A DNA stretch of 13,332 nt from UBA967 sp044375555 (GCA_044375555.1 JBILML010000048.1:1-13332), one strand, 5' to 3'. Shown: positions 1-8,481, numbered from the stretch's first letter. The notes: a model not told the origin generated them from the sequence alone. A program made the numbers and translations.

Positions 1-714
1 GAATTCGTGGCCAAGACCACGGTTTTCATGGGCGCCCTCGATCAAGCCCGGGATGTCGGCCATGGTGGCGCGGTTGTATTCCGGCAGATCAATAACTCCC
101 ACAAGAGGATGCAGTGTCGTAAAGGGATAAGCCGCTGTTTTTGGCTTCGCGGCGGAAATCGCCCGTAAAAGTGTGGATTTTCCAGCATTTGGGTAGCCAA
201 CGAGCCCCACATCGGCAATCGTGCGAAGCTCCATGAGGAACCATCCCTCCTCGCCGGGATACCCTTTGGTGTGCTGCCGAGGCACTCGGTTTGTCGAGGA
301 TTTGAAATGGGTATTCCCTTTGCCGCCGTCACCCCCTGTGCAGAGCAAAAAACTCTGGCCCGATTCGGAGAGGTCCGCGATGGGTTCCTCCTCGACCTCG
401 TCCCGCTGGTCTTGACCAGCCCGGTAAATCACCGTGCCGATCGGGACTTTCACGATAGTGTGTTCGGCGCTCCGGCCGAGTTTATCCTTTCCCTTGCCAT
501 GGGCGCCGCGCTTGGAGCGGATCAAGGGTTCAAAAAACAGAGCGACCAAGCTGGCGGTATCATGATCGGCAACGAGAAGGATATCCCCGCCCCGTCCGCC
601 ATCCCCGCCGTCCGGGCCACCATGCGGGATGAATTTTTCCCTGCGAAAACTACAGCACCCGTTGCCGCCATCGCCGGCTTTGGCATGAACGCGGATTTGG
701 TCGACAAACTTCAT
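1..714 (-). CDS. obg: Obg/CgtA ribosome-associated GTPase, N-terminal 238 residues (partial)
   Basis: Essential P-loop GTPase that acts in late assembly of the 50S ribosomal subunit and in growth and stress control. Translating the minus strand from the ATG at 714-712 gives MKFVDQIRVHAKAGDGGNG, the typical Obg start. The glycine-rich Obg fold fills residues 1 to about 158, with GGPDGGDGG at 32-40 and GGDGGKGN near 128. The GTPase domain follows: G1 motif GYPNAGKST at 173-181, switch I YPFTT at 196-200, G3 motif DIPG at 220-223, then the family signature ENRGLGHEF. The frame is open throughout, and the gene is cut at base 1, so the NKxD and SAxx motifs and the C-terminus lie outside. It is divergent from the aminotransferase gene with 90 bp between starts. 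In many bacteria rplU and rpmA lie just upstream; here they do not. No Shine-Dalgarno is visible; CTTTCCTTGG directly precedes the ATG. The identification is close to certain. Confidence 0.97.
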   Translation of the reverse strand, partial: MKFVDQIRVHAKAGDGGNGCCSFRREKFIPHGGPDGGDGGRGGDILLVADHDTASLVALFFEPLIRSKRGAHGKGKDKLGRSAEHTIVKVPIGTVIYRAGQDQRDEVEEEPIADLSESGQSFLLCTGGDGGKGNTHFKSSTNRVPRQHTKGYPGEEGWFLMELRTIADVGLVGYPNAGKSTLLRAISAAKPKTAAYPFTTLHPLVGVIDLPEYNRATMADIPGLIEGAHENRGLGHEF

Positions 715-804
715 CCAAGGAAAGTGCCAGCCAGCCCAGCTCAAGTCGAATCCGAATTGTCTCCAAGATGGCGCAACGGACCGATTGGTGTTATAAATTT
801 CCTC

Positions 805-2154
805 ATGAATCACGACCCCTCCGTTTCGGAACTGCGTGAATTGGATCGTCAATTTCACCTCCATCCCTTCACGCATCACACCGACATGCACAAGTCCGGG
901 ACGCAACTCATCAAGTCCGGCGATGGATGTTTTTTGATCGATCAAGACGACCGCCGACTCCTCGATGGCTTGGCCGGTCTGTGGTGCGTGAATGTCGGCT
1001 ACAACTGCGCCGCGATTGTCGAGGCCGTGCACCGGCAAATGCGCCAACTCCCCTACTACCCGTCATTTTTCAACACGACGACAGAGCCTCCAGTGCGCGT
1101 CGCCGAGTTCCTCGCAAAAAAATCCCCTGCCCGCCTGAACCGCACGATCTTTTCGAATTCCGGATCGGAGGCCAACGAGAGCGCATTGAAAATCATCCGC
1201 TCCTATCACCACACGCGCGGCCAGTCTGGGAAATACAAGATTCTCTCCCGCTCCTTTTCTTATCATGGAGTGACCCTCGCCGCCTCGAGCATGACCGGGC
1301 TGCCCATCTGCTACGAACCCTTCGACTTGCCGCTGCCAGGTTTTATCCATGTCCCCGGGCCGCATCCCTACGCCGTTCAATCGCCACTCGACCCCGAGGC
1401 ATACGGTAAGTGGTGTCTCGAAGAAACCGCCAAAACAATCCAGCGCGAAGGTGCCGATACCATCGCGGCGATGTTTGTGGAGCCGATCCAGGGAGCCGGC
1501 GGAGTCATTCCCCCACCCCCGGGATATTTGGCGGAATTAAGAGACCTGCTGCGCAAAAATAATATCCTGTTCGTGGCGGACGAAGTCATCACGGCCTTCG
1601 GTCGCCTGGGACATTGGTTCGCGAGCAATCTCTGGGATCTCGATCCCGACATCATCACGCTGGCGAAGGGAATCACCAGCGGCTACCTGCCTCTTGGCGC
1701 AACGATGGTGAGTGACGAAATTTCCGAAACGATTTTCTCAGCCGGATATTTTGCCCACGGCTACACTTACTCAGCCCATCCCTCCAGCGCGGCAGCTGCT
1801 TTGGCCAATCTGGAAACCATCGAATCCCTTGGTCTCGTCGAGCGCGTGCGCGATGACACCGGCCCATATTTCCAACAAAAACTCCACGAATTTGCAGCCC
1901 ATCCCGCAGTCAGCGAAGTCCGCGGCCACGGCTTGATTGGGGCACTGGAAGTCATTCCTCGCTCGGGCCGTTCCGGATTGGCCTCGGAACCTACGATTGG
2001 AATCCGCGCCGCCGGGCTGATTCGCGAAGAAGGATCCATCGTTCGAGGCATCCGCACGCTCATAGCGATGTCTCCGCCGCTCATCATCACCCGCGAGGAA
2101 ATTGACCATCTTTTCTCCTGCGTGAAGCGCGGTTTGGACCGCTTGTGGGATTGA
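805..2154 (+). CDS. Class III PLP-dependent aminotransferase (omega-amino acid/polyamine:pyruvate type)
   Basis: A 449-residue fold-type I aminotransferase that probably moves an amino group from an omega-amino acid, amine or polyamine to pyruvate. Visible family marks are GLWCVNVGY at 58-66, SGSEANESA at 119-127 (PLP phosphate cup), YHG at 153-155, EPIQGAGGV at 226-234, the PLP-binding Asp259 in VADEV, the Schiff-base Lys288 in LAKGITSGY, and MSPPLIIT at 422-429. Full length is normal for the family. GLWCVNVGY and QLPYYPSFF resemble the SpuC/omega-amino-acid:pyruvate branch more than GabT or ArgD, but the substrate cannot be read from sequence. The frame stays open upstream to about base 271, but that stretch is antisense to the N-terminal coding part of obg and shows no homology, so I place the start at the ATG at 805, just before the conserved region. 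There is no Shine-Dalgarno; TTTCCTC abuts the ATG. A hairpin lies 15 bp past the stop. Confidence 0.93.
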   Translation: MNHDPSVSELRELDRQFHLHPFTHHTDMHKSGTQLIKSGDGCFLIDQDDRRLLDGLAGLWCVNVGYNCAAIVEAVHRQMRQLPYYPSFFNTTTEPPVRVAEFLAKKSPARLNRTIFSNSGSEANESALKIIRSYHHTRGQSGKYKILSRSFSYHGVTLAASSMTGLPICYEPFDLPLPGFIHVPGPHPYAVQSPLDPEAYGKWCLEETAKTIQREGADTIAAMFVEPIQGAGGVIPPPPGYLAELRDLLRKNNILFVADEVITAFGRLGHWFASNLWDLDPDIITLAKGITSGYLPLGATMVSDEISETIFSAGYFAHGYTYSAHPSSAAAALANLETIESLGLVERVRDDTGPYFQQKLHEFAAHPAVSEVRGHGLIGALEVIPRSGRSGLASEPTIGIRAAGLIREEGSIVRGIRTLIAMSPPLIITREEIDHLFSCVKRGLDRLWD

Positions 2155-2161
2155 TCGAACC

Positions 2162-2635
2162 TCAAGTCTGCCGACGCTGCTCGCGTCGGCGGAAGATTGG
2201 CAGAGTCAGAAAGTAGGCGATAAGCGCTGCGGGGATGGAAAGGAACATCGACCCGACGAGGAGCGGCAATCCGATCGTAAAAAAAGTCGTCCATTTCATC
2301 ACATCTTGAATGTGAAAATGCATCGACTGAACCTCCGGTGGCGACTCATGAAGCCAGCGAAGAAACTCCCAGCCGATCTTGTATTCCGCCTCCAGAAGCA
2401 CTGGCCAAAATGGAGTCACCACATCGTGCAAGGACACCGAAATCACCGCGGCGATCGGATTGCATCGCAGGACAAATGCGAGGCCCAGGCAGAGGAGAGT
2501 TTTCAAACCAAAGAGCGGCGTGAAACCGATGAACATCCCAATCGCCACCCCGCCCGCCAAGGCATGCGGAGCGTCCCGCAAATTCAAAAGCTTCTCGCGG
2601 AGCGCACCGAAATAATTGAGCAGTTTTTTCAACAC
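2162..2635 (-). CDS. DUF2062 family small inner-membrane protein
   Basis: A 157-residue predicted integral membrane protein of unknown biochemical role. The DUF2062 signature is clear: PHALAGGVAIGMFIGFTP at 23-40 followed by FGLKT and, at 59-60, the conserved Asn-Pro in RCNPIAAV. Hydrophobic segments lie at about 26-56, 60-82 and 115-147, and the ends are basic (MLKKLLN at the start, RRREQRRQT at the end). DUF2062 domains occur alone or fused to glycosyltransferases in envelope loci, but no mechanism is established that I know of. The start is GTG at 2635-2633, chosen because AAGGG lies 6 bases upstream; this is the only good Shine-Dalgarno in the window. The TTG codon right after it is the alternative. 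It lies 68 bp downstream of the AsmA-like gene on the same strand and may be co-transcribed with it. Confidence 0.88.
   Translation of the reverse strand: MLKKLLNYFGALREKLLNLRDAPHALAGGVAIGMFIGFTPLFGLKTLLCLGLAFVLRCNPIAAVISVSLHDVVTPFWPVLLEAEYKIGWEFLRWLHESPPEVQSMHFHIQDVMKWTTFFTIGLPLLVGSMFLSIPAALIAYFLTLPIFRRREQRRQT
2170..2190. terminator. GC-rich hairpin at the convergent gene ends, possible two-way terminator
   Basis: A perfect 8-bp stem (GCCGACGC / GCGTCGGC) closes a 5-base loop (TGCTC). It lies 15 bp past the aminotransferase stop and overlaps the last codons of the DUF2062 gene on the other strand. The position between two converging genes fits a shared terminator. Neither strand has a T-tract after the stem, so it is not a standard intrinsic terminator. 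It may instead stabilise 3' ends or just reflect Arg/Gln-rich coding sequence. Confidence 0.4.
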
Positions 2636-2641
2636 AACTAG

Positions 2642-2646
2642 CCCTT
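2642..2646 (-). promoter_or_regulatory. Shine-Dalgarno of the DUF2062 gene
   Basis: AAGGG on the minus strand, 6 bases before the GTG start at 2635. It supports the GTG start and shows that this organism can use a Shine-Dalgarno, although most neighbouring genes lack one. Confidence 0.55.
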
Positions 2647-2703
2647 ATCAGCCCTGCCCCTTGCGCTCCAAACCAAATTCGATCGTTCTCAAAATGCAGG
2701 AAT

Positions 2704-5700
2704 CTAGCGCCACTGAAATCCCTGCTCGAAGCTGCCCGCCGGCAAAAGCCCCCCGCGAAGGCTGAAATCCATACTATCCTGAAATCGCATTCCGCCGCCG
2801 ACGAGCGTTTGGTCTTCGATGCGAAGCGGCACGGGTTGCAGGGAGTGTTTTTGATTTTCAGTCATCAGGAAAAACTCGGATGGACCCAGCAAACCAGCAG
2901 GCATCAAAAATCCCGGGGCGCCTCCACGCAGAAGCATCGTGAGGGCCTGAGGCAACAGAGGATCTGGATCCATCGAGCGGAGGCACCATTTACCCTCCGA
3001 GAGAGGACCGAAGGCTGTTGCCTCCACAATGGATCCTGCAAAAAATCCTGTGGCTCGTGCGTAAACAAACGGCTGCCATGGCTGGTCGGGATAAAAACAA
3101 ATTTCCGCTCGCTCGCTGAAAAGAGGCCCAGCGGGAGTTTTTACCTCCAAACCCGCCACGGAAATTGTTCCCACGGGAACCGGACGATCCACAGTCCCCA
3201 AAATGGATAAGTCTGGAAAAATCGAGCCGGCGAGATTTTGGCCCGTAAGCCGGATCGGATCCTCGCCTCCGATTTTGAGTTGGATCGACCAATGCGGATA
3301 CGGCGCGAGGTTTTGAATGATTACCGCATAGGACTCCAAGCCCAGGCTTGTTGAGCCTGTCGCAGAAAAGAGCGGAAGCACCTCGATCTGGCGGCGAACC
3401 ACGGAATCCACAAAGCGGCATTCTCCGGTGATGCTACCGGATTCCGCGCCGCCACTCGCCTGCAACTCCCCTTCGACAAGGAGTGTCGAAAGGCTGTCCA
3501 CAAGGACAGGGATTCTTTCGCCGCGCAGAGTCAGATTCCAAGAGGGTTTCCATGGAGCTGGAAAATGACAGACGCCGGAAAGCTCAAAACGGCCGGGCTC
3601 GATTTCACCAGTGAGGCTTTTAATTTGGAGCGAGGAATTCTCGATCTGAAGTTGCCCGGTGACGAATTCAGCGGATGACGCCAGGGATCCGAGATGAAAC
3701 GAGGCGTTGCGGATTTCCATCGAGCCATCCGCCTTCGGATCATTGAGCGAACCGGTGATATTCAAACGCCCGGAGAGTTCGCCCGAGAGGTCTTGCAGGT
3801 TGGAGAGAAATGGGCGGAGCAACGCCAAATCCGCGCGAGGAAAATCCAGCAGCGCCTGAATCGCCGCATCCCCGGGAATCCACTGCATACTCCCCTCGCC
3901 GCTTTTTTGGAGCGCCAATGGAAATGACGCCGTGAGGCGAAGCGGATTCATGCTCGGATTCAAAACCTCCCCCTCCAAGGTCGCTCGGCCCGCCGAGGTA
4001 TTCACGGTGACGCGCAGATTGGAGGGATTCGTTGCGGGATATTTTCCGAAGAAGACTTCGCGGGCATCGAGCGAGAGCTTGCCCGTGATTTCCTCGGCGG
4101 GACCGTAGGCCTCGAGTTTCATTTTCAGGAAACCGCGAACCGGCCAATTCTGGCCCGCCAGTTTCACCAAATCCTCGACCGCCAACTCGCCGGGTGTGTT
4201 CGCTTCCAAGTAAGTCGCATGGCTCGCAAGAATCGCCGATTTCCAATCGGTCTGTGCGGAAATCGTGAAGGGGTTCAGCGGCAGGAAAACCTTTCCGTGA
4301 AGGAGAGTTTTTTCGTTCGCGTTCAGTTGGAGGTCTTCAAAATTCAAGCCTGAAGAGGAGAGGGTGATCCGCGATTGCATCCGGAGGTTGCCATTCTCGA
4401 GAAGGGCCTTCGAGAAATGGATGTTTTCCGGCGAGTAGGTCCCGGCGAAATGCCCCGTCAGTCCGACCGGAGTGTAGGTGGTTACAAATTTAGAGAGGCT
4501 CGTCTGGAATTCACCAGAGTGCCCCTTAATGCTCCCCTCGCCTTTCCAAGCGACCTTCAAGGCACCGCTCGAGACCACTCCGCCGCCGAGTTTTGGAAAT
4601 GGACGCAACCAAGTGGCGAGGTCGCTCAGTGAGGCATCAAGCGAGGCGCTGTAGGGATGAGGAGAGGAAATGCCGATGCTTCCCGTGGCCTGGAGCTTGT
4701 CGTCCCGCGATGTCATTTCGCACTTCACGATCTCCGCCGTTTTTTTGCGAAAGAGAATTTCTAGAGCGGCTTGGTCCACCGTGGCTCCACGAAATTCGAT
4801 GCCCTTGGCTTTGATCCCTACGAAACCATCCAGACTCCCCAGTCGCCCACTGAGGGAGCCATTGGCCTCGAGTTCGCCGTTGATTTCCTCGATGCCCGGA
4901 CCGGTGAGGATGGCCACCGAGCCGAGTTCCTTGATGTTGGCCCGGAGATTGAGCAGGAACGGAGCCTCGGTGATTTTCTCCCATCCCTCGGCGAGGGAAA
5001 TTTCCCCGTTCAGGGAGACTTTGTTCTCCTTTTGCCGGAGGTCGAAATTGGAAACGAATAAGCGGCGGTGAATGAGGCTCGCGCCGACCTCCAGCGACTC
5101 CCAGCCCCGGTCATTCCAGCGAAAATCTTTGGCAAGCACGCGGAGCGAAGCTTCGGCATCAGCCGGGCGATTTGGCTCCCCGCGATAAGTGAATCGCCCC
5201 TCGGAGAGAATCCCTTTGGCTTTCCCACCGAGTCCAAAGAGGCCCGGAATTTCTTCCAGATTCACATGGGAGCAAATCGCTGCGAAATCCCAAAACGGCC
5301 CGCCCGCTCCACGCTGAAAAGTCCAATCTCCACGAATCGTGCCGCCAAAAAAGCGCCCGTTGAAAGACAGCGCAGGTTCCCCGCCGATCGGAAGTTCACA
5401 CGAGATTTCATTCATCATGACGCCCGGCAGAAGTTCCAGCCCCGCCAGCGAAATCCTCGTCCCATCCCACGCCGCCTTCGCCGAGAGAGGGCCAAAAACC
5501 CGCTCGAACCGATTGCTTTGAATGGTCAGCGAATCGAGGGAAAACAAACCCGCTTCGCTCTCGCCAAGCGAGAGCCGCACCCCATTCATCACCAAGCGAG
5601 TCGAGTCGCTCATGAGTTCGATGGCGGCATTTTCCAATCCGATTTTCTCAGGCCAAGAACCACCCAAGGCCGTGAACGCCGCCAGCAGTTCGAGCGGCCT

Positions 5701-6096
5701 CATGGCATAATCCGAGACCCGGCCGGTTTCCTCCCGGCGAAAATCAATGAACACAACCGGCTGGCTCATCTCGATGGAGTGAACCCATCTCCTGCGATCA
5801 GAAAACCAGGTGAGCGGATCTTGCCATTCCAGCGTGATTGACTCGACCTCGACAGTGCTTTGAGAGGAATTCGCCTTCGACTTCACTCCCAGAACCACCC
5901 CGCGCATCACGATGGGCTCGAACAACCCCGCCCTCACCGATTCCGCATGAAATTCCACCCCGCGCCGAGAGCAGAGGACTTCGGTTGTGAAAGCCACGAA
6001 CTCCGATAGAACCGGACGCTGCACCACCCAGATGACGGCAATCAAGAGGCCGAAAGCTGCCCAAAGCCTCTTGGATTTATAGAACCGTTTTTTCAC
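2704..6096 (-). CDS. AsmA/TamB-like envelope protein, 1130 aa, single N-terminal membrane anchor
   Basis: A large, probably periplasmic protein held in the inner membrane by one helix at about residues 9-29 (basic MKKRFYKSKR, then a hydrophobic stretch). The rest is a long run of short alternating beta-strand patterns with repeated phrases such as 'LNGEISL', 'ANGSLSGRLGSL' and 'LSGELSGRLNITGSL', with no enzyme motif. The C-terminus (LRIEDQTLVGGGMRFQDS) resembles the end of AsmA-like domains. Proteins of this group (AsmA, TamB, YhdP) are now thought to be beta-groove bridges that carry phospholipid between inner and outer membranes; the same role here is inferred from architecture, and the exact family is uncertain. 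The start is GTG at 6096-6094 with no clear Shine-Dalgarno. It lies 147 bp downstream of the sigma-54 regulator and upstream of the DUF2062 gene, all on one strand. The frame is intact. Several long open frames on the opposite strand are shadows. Confidence 0.8.
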   Translation of the reverse strand: MKKRFYKSKRLWAAFGLLIAVIWVVQRPVLSEFVAFTTEVLCSRRGVEFHAESVRAGLFEPIVMRGVVLGVKSKANSSQSTVEVESITLEWQDPLTWFSDRRRWVHSIEMSQPVVFIDFRREETGRVSDYAMRPLELLAAFTALGGSWPEKIGLENAAIELMSDSTRLVMNGVRLSLGESEAGLFSLDSLTIQSNRFERVFGPLSAKAAWDGTRISLAGLELLPGVMMNEISCELPIGGEPALSFNGRFFGGTIRGDWTFQRGAGGPFWDFAAICSHVNLEEIPGLFGLGGKAKGILSEGRFTYRGEPNRPADAEASLRVLAKDFRWNDRGWESLEVGASLIHRRLFVSNFDLRQKENKVSLNGEISLAEGWEKITEAPFLLNLRANIKELGSVAILTGPGIEEINGELEANGSLSGRLGSLDGFVGIKAKGIEFRGATVDQAALEILFRKKTAEIVKCEMTSRDDKLQATGSIGISSPHPYSASLDASLSDLATWLRPFPKLGGGVVSSGALKVAWKGEGSIKGHSGEFQTSLSKFVTTYTPVGLTGHFAGTYSPENIHFSKALLENGNLRMQSRITLSSSGLNFEDLQLNANEKTLLHGKVFLPLNPFTISAQTDWKSAILASHATYLEANTPGELAVEDLVKLAGQNWPVRGFLKMKLEAYGPAEEITGKLSLDAREVFFGKYPATNPSNLRVTVNTSAGRATLEGEVLNPSMNPLRLTASFPLALQKSGEGSMQWIPGDAAIQALLDFPRADLALLRPFLSNLQDLSGELSGRLNITGSLNDPKADGSMEIRNASFHLGSLASSAEFVTGQLQIENSSLQIKSLTGEIEPGRFELSGVCHFPAPWKPSWNLTLRGERIPVLVDSLSTLLVEGELQASGGAESGSITGECRFVDSVVRRQIEVLPLFSATGSTSLGLESYAVIIQNLAPYPHWSIQLKIGGEDPIRLTGQNLAGSIFPDLSILGTVDRPVPVGTISVAGLEVKTPAGPLFSERAEICFYPDQPWQPFVYARATGFFAGSIVEATAFGPLSEGKWCLRSMDPDPLLPQALTMLLRGGAPGFLMPAGLLGPSEFFLMTENQKHSLQPVPLRIEDQTLVGGGMRFQDSMDFSLRGGLLPAGSFEQGFQWR

Positions 6097-6209
6097 TGAG
6101 TCCGTTAAGCAGAAAACTGCACACTCAAGTCACCCCTGCTCCATTTCGAGATTGGAAATGCCGAGATCGCTAAGTTCATCAAATCAGATTCCAAACTCAC
6201 GCAGTGTCT

Positions 6210-6225
6210 GGCAAGAAGCATCCCT
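6210..6225 (-). promoter_or_regulatory. Possible sigma-54 (-24/-12) promoter for the AsmA-like gene
   Basis: The minus strand reads AGGGATGCTTCTTGCC, with GG and GC exactly 10 bases apart and TTGC intact. It matches about 8 of the 12 fixed bases of TGGCACG-N4-TTGCA. It starts about 18 bp past the stop of a sigma-54 activator gene. Transcription would begin about 100 bases before the AsmA-like start. No activator-binding repeats were identified. Chance occurrence is quite possible. Confidence 0.3.
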
Positions 6226-6243
6226 GAACTCACGGGTTAGACC

Positions 6244-7662
6244 TCAGGTGAGCGTCTCCAACTCCACCCCGGACTCCCGGTATTCCGCGAGCTTGTTGCG
6301 CAGGGTGCGAATGCTGATTTGCAGCATCTCGGCGGCTTGTGTGCGATTGCCGTTGGTCTGCTGAAGCGCTTGGATGATGGCTCGCTTTTCCATCTCATGG
6401 AGAGGCACCACATCGCCAGACGCGGCGTTTCCATTTGAGTTCGCAGCGGATCCATTGGTGGCCTGCCCCGATCCAGCAGACGGCGCGCTCGTAGGGATCG
6501 GCGAGGCCAAACCCATCAAGTCCGCCGTGATGGGAGCGCCCTCCTCCGTCAGAATCGCCGCGCGCTCCACGACATTTTGGAGTTCACGCACATTGCCAGG
6601 CCAATTGTGGGCCACCAGCCCCGCTATGCCATCGGGCGAAAAACCAGCCGTCTTGATTCCGTGCTCCCGCGAGAAGCGTTCCAGGAAATGCGTGGCGAGT
6701 AATTCGACATCCCCGGTCCTGTCGCGGAGGGGGGGCACTTGGATGGGGAAGACATTGAGACGGTAGTATAGATCCTCGCGAAAATCCCCCTTCTGCACCG
6801 CCTTGAACAAATCGCGGTTCGTCGTGGCCAGCACGCGCACATCGACCTTGATGGTTTTGTTTCCCCCCACCCGCTCGAATTCCCGCTCTTGCAAAACACG
6901 CAGCAACTTGGCCTGTAGCCCGAGCGAGATTTCGCTGATCTCATCCAGCAGGATCGTGCCACCATCGGCTAATTCAAATCGCCCATCGCGCTGGTCGGTG
7001 GCTCCCGTAAAGGATCCCTTCTCGTGACCGAAAAACTCGCTCTCGATCAAAGTCTCGGAAATCGCCGCGCAGTTGACCTTGATGAAGGGCTTATTCAGTC
7101 GCTGGCTGTTGAGGAAAATTTCATTCGCGACCAGCTCCTTGCCGGTGCCATTTTCGCCACTGATCATCACCGTGGCATTCGTGCGGCCGACCCTTTGGAT
7201 GAGCTCTTTCAAACGAACGACCACCGGGCTTTTCCCGATGATTTCCCGCCGCGAGATGCTGTCCCGATTCAGGAAATCCGTCACCTTCACCGCACGCTGA
7301 AACTCCGACGCCTTTTTCATCACCAGATCGATCTGGGTCATGGAAAACGGCTTCGTCACATAGTCAAAAGCCCCCGAGCGCATGCACTCCACCACCGTCT
7401 CGACACTCCCATTCGCTGTGATCATCACCACGATCGGCTTGGCCTCGCTGTGCGACATTCGCTCGATAAAAACACGCCCGTCCCCGTCGGGGAGTTCCAT
7501 GTCTAGAAAAATCAGATCGAAGCTATTGGCTGCCAATCTTTTCTCCGCTTCGGCGATTGATCCGGCCGTGGAAACGGAGAGACGCTTGCCCCGAAGGCGT
7601 TCCTCTAAGGATTTTCGGATGATCGGGGTGTCATCCACTACGAGTATACGGTCAAGCGCCAT
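6244..7662 (-). CDS. NtrC-family sigma-54-dependent response regulator
   Basis: A 472-residue two-component activator that, once phosphorylated, hydrolyses ATP to open sigma-54 RNA polymerase promoters. The receiver domain spans about 1-120, with the acidic pair Asp10-Asp11, phospho-acceptor Asp54, Thr82 and Lys104. The AAA+ domain spans about 140-365: Walker A GENGTGKE at 169-176, the sigma-54 contact loop GSFTGA at 216-221 (a common Ser variant of GAFTGA), Walker B GGTILLDE at 234-241, and WPGNVREL at 354-361. A Ser/Ala/Gly/Asn-rich linker at about 386-418 leads to a Fis-type helix-turn-helix at about 436-460 (NRTQAAEMLQISIRTLRNKL). All catalytic residues are present. The start is the ATG at 7662. 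No histidine kinase lies in the window, so it is an orphan here and its signal is unknown. It is divergent from the unrecognised gene at 7837, with a 174-bp gap, and upstream of the AsmA-like gene. Confidence 0.96.
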   Translation of the reverse strand: MALDRILVVDDTPIIRKSLEERLRGKRLSVSTAGSIAEAEKRLAANSFDLIFLDMELPDGDGRVFIERMSHSEAKPIVVMITANGSVETVVECMRSGAFDYVTKPFSMTQIDLVMKKASEFQRAVKVTDFLNRDSISRREIIGKSPVVVRLKELIQRVGRTNATVMISGENGTGKELVANEIFLNSQRLNKPFIKVNCAAISETLIESEFFGHEKGSFTGATDQRDGRFELADGGTILLDEISEISLGLQAKLLRVLQEREFERVGGNKTIKVDVRVLATTNRDLFKAVQKGDFREDLYYRLNVFPIQVPPLRDRTGDVELLATHFLERFSREHGIKTAGFSPDGIAGLVAHNWPGNVRELQNVVERAAILTEEGAPITADLMGLASPIPTSAPSAGSGQATNGSAANSNGNAASGDVVPLHEMEKRAIIQALQQTNGNRTQAAEMLQISIRTLRNKLAEYRESGVELETLT

Positions 7663-7836
7663 CGAGTTGTTCTTGGGAAATCAGTGCAATTCGGCGTGAA
7701 CCTACAAGATTCCCGGATCGTTTCAATCAAATAGGCAATTTTTTCCTATCTGTGAAAAACTCGCATTTTCCGCTCATCGACCCATCTGGATACTTGACAG
7801 ACACGCTGAGTTGACGACTTGATAACGCACTTTTTC

Positions 7837-8481
7837 ATGAAGCTCACCCCATTTGGATTCGTCAACCGCTCCGAGGAATTCGTCAAGGACGCCCTCTCAC
7901 TCCCACCCATCGGAGGCGGAAAGTGGACCACCCGCCGTGTTGCCAATCTGATGGATCACTCCAGTTCGCTCCATGTCTCGCTCACCCCGGCCGGAGGCGT
8001 GGAAAAAACCACCATGATCCTCAACACCCGCAGCACCGGCGGCTCCCGCGACGGCGGCATCCAGGGCTGGGCCGAGTATCCAGGAACCGGCGAACGCGAG
8101 CCTTTTATTTTGAAACAATCCGACGCTGACCGCGCGATGGAGGAGATTTTTGACATCGTCGAAAAAACGCTCTCCCGCGTGCCCGAGTGGGATAATTCCT
8201 CGCTCCCTGCCCGACCCGAGCCAGCCCCGCGAGTTTTTGAGCCCCTGATCCCCGAAGTCCAAAAATCCGAGCCCGCCGCCGAGGCCGATTCCGGTGCTTT
8301 CGATCCCCAAGCCATGATCGACTCCATGCTCTCCTCGGATAGCTCCGAAGCCTCTCCAGAGCCCCCAGCTGAGGAAACTGCCCCAGAGCCAGCCGCCGAG
8401 GAAGTCGCCTCCGAGCCAGCACCCGAGGCCGAGGCACCCGAGGCGAAAAAGCCCGCCAAAGGCAAAAAAGCCAAAGCCTGA
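7837..8481 (+). CDS. Unrecognised protein with acidic Pro/Ala/Glu-rich tail and basic C-terminus
   Basis: A 214-residue protein I cannot assign to a family. Residues 1 to about 117 look like a compact domain (GGGKWTTRRVANLMDH at 26-41, then LHVSLTPAGGV, GWAEYPG and a helical DADRAMEEIFDIVEKTL at 96-112). Residues 118-203 are low-complexity and acidic, rich in Pro, Ala and Glu, and surely disordered. The last residues, AKKPAKGKKAKA, are strongly basic, like tails that bind nucleic acid or membranes. There is no signal peptide or membrane helix, so it is probably cytoplasmic. The coding strand is supported by GC-rich third positions; a long open frame on the other strand is a shadow. I use the ATG at 7837, preceded by CACTTTTTC; an in-frame TTG at 7819 would add six residues. 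It precedes the Ser/Thr kinase gene by 187 bp on the same strand. Its Ser/Thr-rich stretch at 165-174 could be a kinase target, which is only inference. Confidence 0.72.
   Translation: MKLTPFGFVNRSEEFVKDALSLPPIGGGKWTTRRVANLMDHSSSLHVSLTPAGGVEKTTMILNTRSTGGSRDGGIQGWAEYPGTGEREPFILKQSDADRAMEEIFDIVEKTLSRVPEWDNSSLPARPEPAPRVFEPLIPEVQKSEPAAEADSGAFDPQAMIDSMLSSDSSEASPEPPAEETAPEPAAEEVASEPAPEAEAPEAKKPAKGKKAKA

Noticed and set aside
1767..2294. 175-codon minus-strand frame over the aminotransferase 3' end
   Set aside because: Overlaps both the aminotransferase and the DUF2062 gene in another frame; no recognisable domain.
5068..5841. 257-codon plus-strand open frame
   Set aside because: Antisense shadow of the AsmA-like gene; Arg/Pro-rich composition typical of such shadows.
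7794..7826. Perfect -35 box TTGACA before the gene at 7837
   Set aside because: The only reasonable -10 (GATAAC, 7821-7826) is 21 bases away, too far for a normal sigma-70 promoter; kept only as a note.
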